64,000 nt of DNA, from the NCBI GenBank assembly GCA_035575135.1, contig DATLYE010000024.1, positions 1 to 64,000 on the forward strand. Direction: 5' to 3'. A program made the translations under genes and the position numbers. This document shows, one piece after another, positions 57,749 to 64,000 of this stretch (the stretch's first letter is position 1; every line of letters begins with the position of its first letter). The notes beneath the pieces were generated by a model. It ran no database searches. It was not told the origin of the DNA and saw nothing but the letters and a program-made list of their open reading frames with translations. The DNA comes from JANWXD01 sp035575135 (GTDB lineage Bacteria > Acidobacteriota > Terriglobia > Bryobacterales > Bryobacteraceae).

Positions 57749-59047
57749 ATGCGGCTGGAGGCGGTTCTTTGTCTGGTCTTGACGGGGGGAGCCTGGTCGA
57801 GCCCTCTCCCTCATGAGGAATATCGCGCGCGGCGCGCGGCACTGCTCAAGGCCCTTCCCGACGGAGTGACCGTCCTGTTCGGCCGGGGCGAACGCGAGGC
57901 GGAAGACCTCCGCAGCGGCTTCGTTCAGGAGCCCAATTTTTTGTACCTGACGGGCTGGCAGGAGCCGGGAGCGATTCTGCTCTTGGCTCCCAGGGCAGGA
58001 GACGCACCCGCCCGGGAGGTGCTTTTTTTGCCCGACCGCAATCCGGAACGCGAGCGCTATACCGGGCGGAGAGCGGCGGCGGAGGACCAGGATGCGCACA
58101 CGGTGACCGGCTTTGAGGAGGTTCTGCCCGTACGCAGTTTCGAAAGCCTCCTGTTCCGCACGCTGGAGTCGTACCGCAAGGTGTACGTCCTTGACGGTAC
58201 GGCGGGTGCCGACAGGCTTCGCGCCATGCTTCCACTCCGGGAATTCGGAGACGCCACCGAGGCCATCGGCCGGTTGCGGTTGAAAAAATCCCCGCGCGAA
58301 GTCGAGCTCATCCGGCGCAGTGTCCAGGTAAGCGTGGAGGCACACCGGGAGGCGTGGCGGCGGCTCAAACCGGGTCTGTTCGAATACCAGGCGGTGGCCG
58401 CTCTGGTGGGAGGCTTTCTCGAGCGAGGTTGTGAACGGCCGGCCTACACTCCCATCGTCGGCTCGGGACCGAACGCACTGGTGCTGCACTACTCCGGTCT
58501 TTTCCGCCGCATGGAGTCCGGTGACTTGCTCCTGATTGACGCCGCCGCCGAATGCGCGGGCTACGCCGCGGATATCACCCGGACGGTTACCGTCAGCGGA
58601 AAGTTCACGCCTCGCCAGCGCGAGCTGTACGAACTGGTTCTGGGAGCCCAGAAGGCGGTGATCGCCGCCGTCAAGCCGGGCGTGAACCTGAGGAGAGGCG
58701 AGCCGGACAGTCTTACGGACCTGGCGCGGGACTACTTTGACCGCCACGGCAAAGACCGTCACGGCAACCCGCTGGGCAAGTACTTTACGCATGGCATCGG
58801 CCACCACGTGGGGCTTCAGGTCCACGACGCCGGCAGGCTGCTCATGGCCGGACCGCTCGAGGCGGGCATGGTGATCACCATCGAGCCGGGCCTGTATATT
58901 CCGGAGGAGGGGATCGGCATCCGCATCGAGGATGTCGTGCTGGTGACCGACACCGGCGCCGAAGTGTTGAGCGCGTCGCTGCCGCGCGAAGCGGACGAGA
59001 TCGAACGCGTGCTTGCGACCCGGGCTTCCCATGCGGCTTCCCCATAG
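57749..59047 (+). CDS. Exported Xaa-Pro aminopeptidase-like M24B metallopeptidase
   Basis: 432 residues from ATG 57749 with a signal-like N-terminus (LEAVLCLVLTGGAWSS). The aminopeptidase P N-domain is about 25-150. The pita-bread catalytic domain shows all metal ligands: LLIDAAAECAGYAADITRTV (two Asp), FTHGIGHHVGLQVHD (His), TIEPGLYI (Glu) and GIRIEDVVLV (Glu). Releases N-terminal residues next to proline. A TATACT -10-like hexamer ends 8 nt before the ATG, so a leaderless message is possible; a TTG at 57740 is the alternative start. Confidence 0.92.
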   Translation: MRLEAVLCLVLTGGAWSSPLPHEEYRARRAALLKALPDGVTVLFGRGEREAEDLRSGFVQEPNFLYLTGWQEPGAILLLAPRAGDAPAREVLFLPDRNPERERYTGRRAAAEDQDAHTVTGFEEVLPVRSFESLLFRTLESYRKVYVLDGTAGADRLRAMLPLREFGDATEAIGRLRLKKSPREVELIRRSVQVSVEAHREAWRRLKPGLFEYQAVAALVGGFLERGCERPAYTPIVGSGPNALVLHYSGLFRRMESGDLLLIDAAAECAGYAADITRTVTVSGKFTPRQRELYELVLGAQKAVIAAVKPGVNLRRGEPDSLTDLARDYFDRHGKDRHGNPLGKYFTHGIGHHVGLQVHDAGRLLMAGPLEAGMVITIEPGLYIPEEGIGIRIEDVVLVTDTGAEVLSASLPREADEIERVLATRASHAASP

Positions 59048-60896
59048 GCAGGCGGCCGGCTATCTGCTGGCGGTGTGCGGCGCCCTAGTCCTGGCGCTTG
59101 TGGCCGGTTACACGGCCTTTGCACGGCAGGTCGATCTAGACGCCTACGACTGGATGTTCCGGCTGTTTCCGCCGAAACCCTGGAAGCCCCAGTCGGCTCT
59201 ATTGGCCATAGACGAAGAAACGCTCGTGTCGCTGGGCGGATTGCGACGCCTTCGCGAGATTGTGGCCGAAGGGCTCGAGCGCGTGGCCGCCGCTCACCCG
59301 CGTGCTGTAGTCGTGGATCTGACCTTGGCTGATTCCGGCGATCCGGAGGCGGACGCGCGGCTGGAGGCCGCCTTGTCCCGCGCGCCGAACCTGGTCCTGG
59401 CCGCAGAGATGTTTCCCGACGGCCGGGGCTGGCAAGATCCGCTTCCGCGGTTCCAGCGGTGGGCTGCGGCGGTGGGTCATGCGCACGCCGCCCCGGACGA
59501 ACTCGACGGGGTCAACCGCAAAATTCCGCTGGAAAAGGTTGCGGGGCGCGAGCGCCGCTGGGCGCTGGCGCTGGAGGCATTCCGCCTCAGCCGGGGCGGG
59601 GGTCCGGTAGTGGAGGCGCCCGAGGAGGTCCACGCGGGCGGCGTCGTGATTCCCGCCCGGCGGGAGGAGGCACGGGCTGTGGCGATTCGCTATCTCCGGC
59701 CCGGGGCCGATGGGAACACGCCGGTGCCGCGCGCTTCGATTCTGGAGCTGCGCCGGAACCCCAAGCTGGCTGCCATCTTTGGCGGAAAAGTGGTCTTTGT
59801 GGGCGTCACGGCGCAATCGGCGGCGCGTGACCGCCTGGTGACGCCCTACAGCTCCTCGCTCCCCATGCCGGGAGTCGAGATTCACTTGAACGCCTTCGAG
59901 ACGCTGGCACAAGGGAGATTTTTGCAGCCGGTCTCAGAGGCGGCGACGCTCGGCGTGTGTGCCGCTCTGGCGTTGGCGGCGGGTGTGATTTTCGCCTTGC
60001 TTTCCGGCTGGCCCGCCTATGCGTGCGCCTTCATACTCCTGGTGGCGGCCCACGGGCTGCCGCTCGTGGCGTTCACCCGCGACACCGTCCTCTCGTTTTC
60101 GCTGCCTGTGGCGGCGGCCTGGCTTTCGACCGGTGCGGCGGCCAGCTATCAACATTTCGTGGTCCGCCGCCAGTTGCGTCGCGCCGAAGCGGAAAAGAGC
60201 CGGTATCAGCAGGCCGTGCACTTTGTCACCCATGAAATGCGCACTCCGCTGACGACCATTCAGGGATCCAGCGAGCTGATGAGCCGCTACGACCTGAGCG
60301 ATGACAAGCGCCGGCAAATTGTGGATCTGATCCGCACCGAGTCCCGGCGCCTGGCGCGGATGGTGGAAACGTTCCTGAACGTGGAGCGGCTGTCGGCCGG
60401 GCAGATGGAGTTGCGGCGCGAGCCGTTCGCGGCGTCCGAACTGGTGGGGACCTGCGTTGAACGCGCCCGGCCGCTTGCCGAGCGCAAGCGCATCCGCCTC
60501 CGGATCGGCGAACTGGATGAGGAAACACTCACCGGGGACCGCGAGCTGATGGAGTACGCCCTCTACAACCTGCTCACCAATGCCGTCAAGTACTCGCCGC
60601 CGGAGACCGAAGTTTCCGTCAGCGGCAAGCGGGAGCGGGGCTGGTTCCGCCTGGCCGTGCGGGATCAGGGGATCGGCATGGACGAACAGGAACTGCGCAA
60701 CATCTTTCAGAAGTTTTACCGGACGCGCAGAGCCATTGCGTCGGGAGAGAGCGGGGCCGGCATCGGCCTGTCCATCGTCGAACAGATCATCGCTCATCAC
60801 GGCGGGCGGATCGAGGTGACCAGTGCGCCGGGCAAGGGCTCCTGCTTTACACTAGTCTTACCGGCGAACGTTTCTCTGACCGCGCAACGGCAGTGA
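59031..60896 (+). CDS. CHASE2-domain sensor histidine kinase
   Basis: 621 residues. Membrane helix near residue 15, then an extracytoplasmic CHASE2 domain (DAYDWMFRL, ALLAIDEETL, PRAVVVDLTL, FGGKVVFVGVTAQSAARD, PGVEIHLNAFETL), three closely spaced membrane helices (about 305-375), and a HisKA phospho-acceptor (VTHEMRTPLTTIQGSSELM). The HATPase has YNLLTNAVKYSP, DQGIGMDEQE and GAGIGLSIVEQII. ATG 59031 overlaps the end of the M24 gene by 17 nt; TTG 59013 is less likely. Pairs with the sigma54-type regulator 10 nt downstream. Confidence 0.93.
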   Translation: MRLPHRQAAGYLLAVCGALVLALVAGYTAFARQVDLDAYDWMFRLFPPKPWKPQSALLAIDEETLVSLGGLRRLREIVAEGLERVAAAHPRAVVVDLTLADSGDPEADARLEAALSRAPNLVLAAEMFPDGRGWQDPLPRFQRWAAAVGHAHAAPDELDGVNRKIPLEKVAGRERRWALALEAFRLSRGGGPVVEAPEEVHAGGVVIPARREEARAVAIRYLRPGADGNTPVPRASILELRRNPKLAAIFGGKVVFVGVTAQSAARDRLVTPYSSSLPMPGVEIHLNAFETLAQGRFLQPVSEAATLGVCAALALAAGVIFALLSGWPAYACAFILLVAAHGLPLVAFTRDTVLSFSLPVAAAWLSTGAAASYQHFVVRRQLRRAEAEKSRYQQAVHFVTHEMRTPLTTIQGSSELMSRYDLSDDKRRQIVDLIRTESRRLARMVETFLNVERLSAGQMELRREPFAASELVGTCVERARPLAERKRIRLRIGELDEETLTGDRELMEYALYNLLTNAVKYSPPETEVSVSGKRERGWFRLAVRDQGIGMDEQELRNIFQKFYRTRRAIASGESGAGIGLSIVEQIIAHHGGRIEVTSAPGKGSCFTLVLPANVSLTAQRQ

Positions 60897-60906
60897 GGAA
60901 TTGACC

Positions 60907-62226
60907 GTGCAGAAGTTGTTGGTTGTCGAAGACGACGCCGGAGTCCGCAGCACCGTCGTTACGTTCCTGGAGCTCGAGGGCTACCAGGTGGACGCCGCCG
61001 CATCCACCGAAGAGGCCCTGCGGCGGTTACAGGACAACAGCTACCCCATCGTCATCACCGACATTTACCTGGACGAGCGCACGGGGCTGGACGTGCTGGA
61101 GGCCGCGCGTTCGAAAGACCCCCAGTGCGCCGTGATTCTCATGACGGCGCGCGGCAGCATGGAGACGGTCATGGCGGCGACGCGGGGCGGGGCCTTCGAC
61201 TACATCGCCAAGCCCTTCGATCTGGACGTGCTGCTGAAGACCATCAAACGGGCTCAGGATTTGCGGACCGGCCGGAAGGAGGAAGAGGCGGAAGCCGAAG
61301 TAGAGGATCCTCCGGAGTCGGAGATGATCGGCAGCTCACCGCAAATGGTGGAGATTTACAAGATCATCTCCCGTGTGGCGCCGACCGACGCCACGGTGCT
61401 GCTGGAGGGGGAGACGGGTACGGGCAAGGAACTGGTGGCCCGGATGATCCATCGCAACAGCCCGCGGGCCGGTCAGCCTTTCGTGCCTGTGGACTGCGCC
61501 TCGATCGCCCCCGCGCTTCTGGAGAGCGAGCTCTTCGGCGCGCTTCGCGGCGCCTACACCGGAGCGGATCGCGACCGCATGGGCGTGTTCGAGGCCGCCA
61601 ACCGCGGCACGGTGTTTCTCGACGAGATCGGCGATATCGAGCTGAATTTCCAATTGAAGTTGCTCCGCTTTCTGCAAGAGCGCGAGATCCGCCCGCTTGG
61701 GGCCCCGCGCGGCAAGCCGGTGGATGTGCGTGTGATCGCCGCCACCAACCGCGACCTGCAGAAGATGGTCGAGCAGGGGAAGTTCCGGGAGGACCTGTGG
61801 TTCCGGATCAATGTCGTGCGCATCCTCCTGCCGCCGCTGCGGGAACGGCGCGGGGACGTGCCGCTGCTGGCGCACTACTTCGTCAAGAAGTACAACCAGC
61901 GCTACAATCAGCGCGCTCGTCTGACGGAGTCCGGGCTGAAGGCGCTCGAGGAATACACGTGGCCGGGCAACGTCCGCCAGCTCCAGCACCTGATGGAACG
62001 GCTCACGATTCTGGCTCCCGACGGCCGCATTGATCAGCGAGCGGTGCGCGAAGCCATCGAGCAGACTCAGCCCCGGGAGCATCCGGGGGAGACCCTGGCT
62101 GAGGCGGAAATGGAGCAGATCCGCAAAGTGCTGGCAGCTACCGGAGGCAACAAGAGCCGGGCCGCACGGATCCTGGGGATCGAACGTAAGACGCTGTACC
62201 GCAAGCTGGAGCGGATGGGGCTTTAG
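60907..62226 (+). CDS. NtrC-type sigma54-dependent response regulator
   Basis: 439 residues from GTG 60907 (GAGG 8 nt upstream; a TTG at 60901 is too close to it). Receiver with VVEDDAG and phospho-acceptor Asp in IVITDIYLDERTG; AAA+ domain with Walker A GETGTGKE (about 175), Walker B VFLDEIGD, the sigma54 loop as GAYTGA rather than GAFTGA, and arginine-finger region LRERRGDVPLLAHYFV. C-terminal Fis-type helix-turn-helix (GGNKSRAARILGIERKTLYRKLERMGL). The Tyr variant is found in other sigma54 activators and should still function. Partner of the CHASE2 kinase. Confidence 0.94.
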   Translation: MQKLLVVEDDAGVRSTVVTFLELEGYQVDAAASTEEALRRLQDNSYPIVITDIYLDERTGLDVLEAARSKDPQCAVILMTARGSMETVMAATRGGAFDYIAKPFDLDVLLKTIKRAQDLRTGRKEEEAEAEVEDPPESEMIGSSPQMVEIYKIISRVAPTDATVLLEGETGTGKELVARMIHRNSPRAGQPFVPVDCASIAPALLESELFGALRGAYTGADRDRMGVFEAANRGTVFLDEIGDIELNFQLKLLRFLQEREIRPLGAPRGKPVDVRVIAATNRDLQKMVEQGKFREDLWFRINVVRILLPPLRERRGDVPLLAHYFVKKYNQRYNQRARLTESGLKALEEYTWPGNVRQLQHLMERLTILAPDGRIDQRAVREAIEQTQPREHPGETLAEAEMEQIRKVLAATGGNKSRAARILGIERKTLYRKLERMGL

Positions 62227-62350
62227 CTCCCGCGAGGGTACAGGCGAAGATTCCTGTCGTTTTCGGGGTTCCCTCTCCCGGTTTTAGGAGTAAAATCAGG
62301 GTAGCATTAAGCCGAAGATGGCTGCGTCCTTTGGAAGGAGGACGGCAGGC

Positions 62351-62497
62351 ATGTTTGAAAGCCTTGACGAACACATCAAGCACGACGAGGAGGCGGAAAC
62401 CACCCGGACGGAGAGGATCCTGCGCTGGGTGGCCGTAGTCGTGATTTCGGTCGTGGTTTTTGGCGGGCTGTACTTCGGCGTCCGGCTGCTTGAGTGA
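62351..62497 (+). CDS. 48-aa single-pass membrane protein
   Basis: ATG 62351 has a strong GGAGG 9 nt upstream. The frame encodes a charged N-terminus (FESLDEHIKHDEEAETTRTER) and one membrane helix (RWVAVVVISVVVFGGLYFGV) ending RLLE. No family recognised. It stands alone downstream of the NtrC-type gene (124-nt gap) and converges on the lysozyme-like gene (10 nt between stops). Confidence 0.65.
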   Translation: MFESLDEHIKHDEEAETTRTERILRWVAVVVISVVVFGGLYFGVRLLE

Positions 62498-62507
62498 GCG
62501 GGGCGGA

Positions 62508-63002
62508 TCAGTCGAGGCAGCGGCTCGGAAAAGCCGGAGTACGACAGATGCGGGCCATGACGCTCTTGACCCGGGCGGGGTAACTTCCGAGTGGATTGTA
62601 GGTCTCCAACATCTCATCCAAGTCCTTGTTCCGGTAGAGGTTGGAGTTTGCGAGCCGTTCGGCCACCACGTGGATGCCCGCCCCCAGCGTGGGGAATTCT
62701 TCCTCTCCCGAGTCCCATCCGAAAAGGTTGTTGTTGCGATACTGCTTGCCGCCTCCGGACTCGATGACGGCGATGGCGGGGAGCAAACGCCAGTCGAGGT
62801 CGTGGTGGTCGGCCGCCAGCAGGAAGTCCTTCGCCAGATGTCCGATCGGCGACCCTCGGTCCTCGAAGAAGTCCTTTAAAACCAGCAGCCTGGGATCCTC
62901 TCTGTAACGAGGGGGCCGAAACTGCTGGCCAGGACTGACCGGCGAATAACCTGCCAGCAATCCTCCGATAAGAACAGCTGCTCTCAGGGCCAACCGTTTC
63001 AA
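62508..63002 (-). CDS. Glucosaminidase/lysozyme-like exported protein
   Basis: 164 residues with a signal peptide (LALRAAVLIGGLLAGYSP). The domain shows AADHHDLDWRLLPAIAVIESGGGKQYRNNNLFGWDSG, where the IES glutamate and the NNLFGW motif are those of GH73-like glucosaminidases and related lysozyme folds, then the late YNPLGSYPARVKSVM, a typical substrate-side motif. Probably acts on or binds peptidoglycan in the periplasm. It is shorter than full-length N-acetylglucosaminidases but the core domain is complete. Confidence 0.8.
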   Translation of the reverse strand: MKRLALRAAVLIGGLLAGYSPVSPGQQFRPPRYREDPRLLVLKDFFEDRGSPIGHLAKDFLLAADHHDLDWRLLPAIAVIESGGGKQYRNNNLFGWDSGEEEFPTLGAGIHVVAERLANSNLYRNKDLDEMLETYNPLGSYPARVKSVMARICRTPAFPSRCLD

Positions 63003-63142
63003 TGTCTAACCTCTTCCGTTTCAGATAATTAGCAGGGTTGCCTGGGAGCGCGTCGTGATGATAAACCCTGCCGGCGCCTGTTGGACCGGCGCCGGTTACA
63101 GCTCAAATTCTAACACATTCGCGGGGAAAGCCGCATCCGGGC

Positions 63143-64000
63143 CTACCCTCCCCGCTCGTATGTCTTCTCACCTGCCCGAATGGGCACAGAAAGCCGGTTC
63201 TGCTTCGGCGGGAGCGGACAGGTGGTGTACGGATTGAAGGCGCAGGGAGGGTTGTAGGCTTTATTGAAGTCCAAAATCACCTTGCCACTGCGCGGAGGGT
63301 CCGCGTAGAGGAACCGACCGGCTCCGTAAGTTTCCTTGCCGCTGGTCTGGTCGCGGAAGATGAACCACAACCGGCCGTTGTCGAGAACCGGCTCCAGCCG
63401 GCAGTCGCGGCCGGCGATCCGGAACTCGACGTAGCCCGGACTCATATGGTACTCAGTGTCGCCCAGGATGTTGAGAATGGGTACGCGCTTAGGCGGATCG
63501 TACGGGATGAACCTGGCCTCGATGCGGTAGGCCTCATCCACGGCAAACCACTTGCAACCCCGGAACTCCTTGCGAAACTGGCTGTTTTTGTCGCGCAGCC
63601 GGACCCCGAGACGCTGGCCCCGTCTGATGACGAGCATCGAAAGATCGCCGACGGATATGACGTCGGCGGGGCCGGGAACGTCCGGCCGCATCTCTAACGT
63701 CGTGACCGGACGACCTGCCGAGCGTACCGAAACGCCGGGGCTTGCACGGAACAGGACTTTGTCCCCTTCGAGGATGAACGTACCGGCGTGCGCGGGAGCT
63801 CCCGCCGGCAAACGGATCCGGCTGTCCGGCGCCGAGCCGGCCGAGTTCTCCCCCGGTCGCAACCAGAAAAGACCGACCAGCGTAAGCCAGCCGTCGTCTA
63901 CCCGGAGGCGGCTTTCCCGCTGTGCACGCCACCTCTCCACTTCCGCCCTGTACGCGGAGTCGTTTCCGCCGCCCAATAAGGCCATCAGCGGGAGCCAGGC
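63143..64000 (-). CDS. DUF1684 protein, N-terminus cut by window
   Basis: 286 codons are visible. The frame remains open to the window edge (AWLPLMALLGGGNDSAYRAEV), so a signal peptide probably begins outside and the ATG at 63985 is unlikely to be the start. DUF1684 signatures: YRAEVERWRAQRESRLRVDDGWLTLVGLFWLRPGEN near the N-terminus, RRGQRLGVRLRDKNSQFRKEF, and the C-terminal ETYGAGRFLYADPP...VILDFNKAYNPPCAFNPYTTCPLPP, the most conserved block. Function unknown; usually secreted or lipoprotein. Confidence 0.88.
   Translation of the reverse strand, partial: AWLPLMALLGGGNDSAYRAEVERWRAQRESRLRVDDGWLTLVGLFWLRPGENSAGSAPDSRIRLPAGAPAHAGTFILEGDKVLFRASPGVSVRSAGRPVTTLEMRPDVPGPADVISVGDLSMLVIRRGQRLGVRLRDKNSQFRKEFRGCKWFAVDEAYRIEARFIPYDPPKRVPILNILGDTEYHMSPGYVEFRIAGRDCRLEPVLDNGRLWFIFRDQTSGKETYGAGRFLYADPPRSGKVILDFNKAYNPPCAFNPYTTCPLPPKQNRLSVPIRAGEKTYERGG

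Overview
The window is gene-dense, high-GC bacterial DNA (GC in the mid-60s by eye) with short intergenic gaps and many ATGA stop/start overlaps. No rRNA, tRNA, CRISPR array, phage or insertion sequence was found. The gene content fits an Acidobacteriota genome of the Solibacter/Bryobacter type: a very large TonB-dependent receptor with an N-terminal carboxypeptidase-regulatory-like domain, an SSS symporter with a charged coiled insert, PIG-L deacetylases, TAT-type sulfatases and DUF1684 proteins. This placement is inference, because there is no marker gene.

Layout. 1-7300 (minus): one co-directional run. A 61-aa Cys-Cys/Pro-Lys-tailed small protein comes first, then two different radical SAM/SPASM proteins, an orphan ABC-2 permease, a DUF72 protein, a YeiH-type putative sulfate exporter, a 50-aa membrane protein and ATP sulfurylase (cut by the window edge). 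The first three look like a RiPP-type peptide maturation cassette. 7604-11665: TCA genes mdh and icd (minus), divergent from gltA (plus). 12250-16120: a two-subunit molybdenum hydroxylase coupled to an M20 amidohydrolase. 16250-22003: fatty acid beta-oxidation (FadN-, FadA- and FadE-like) plus a small kinase. 22061-24343: a tiny basic protein, glucarate dehydratase, a structured intergenic element and a DinB protein.

24372-30803 (minus): MazG, a COG3375 GNAT, an OSBS/NSAR-type enolase-superfamily racemase, EamA and MFS exporters, an SDR, and at 24372-25061 a two-domain thioredoxin-fold protein whose second redox motif reads TGA-Pro-Tyr-Cys. The frame continues past the TGA through the whole second domain, and a bSECIS-like hairpin lies 18 nt downstream. 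I read it as a selenoprotein, and it is the most striking item in the window.

30976-37649 (plus): a TgpA-type transglutaminase, a PIG-L deacetylase, a 50-aa membrane peptide and an SSS symporter. 37725-49679: a sugar-utilisation locus (AraB, FucI/AraA-like isomerase, GH42 galactosidase, beta-helix protein with a redoxin tail, TonB receptor) facing a LacI regulator. A sigma70 promoter and a LacI-type operator are readable between receptor and regulator. 49693-64000: a VOC protein, a NarL-type two-component pair, a zinc-finger membrane protein, sialidase, sulfatase, an HpnI-like glycosyltransferase, an M24 peptidase, a CHASE2 kinase with an NtrC-type regulator, a small membrane protein, a glucosaminidase-like protein and a DUF1684 protein running off the right edge.
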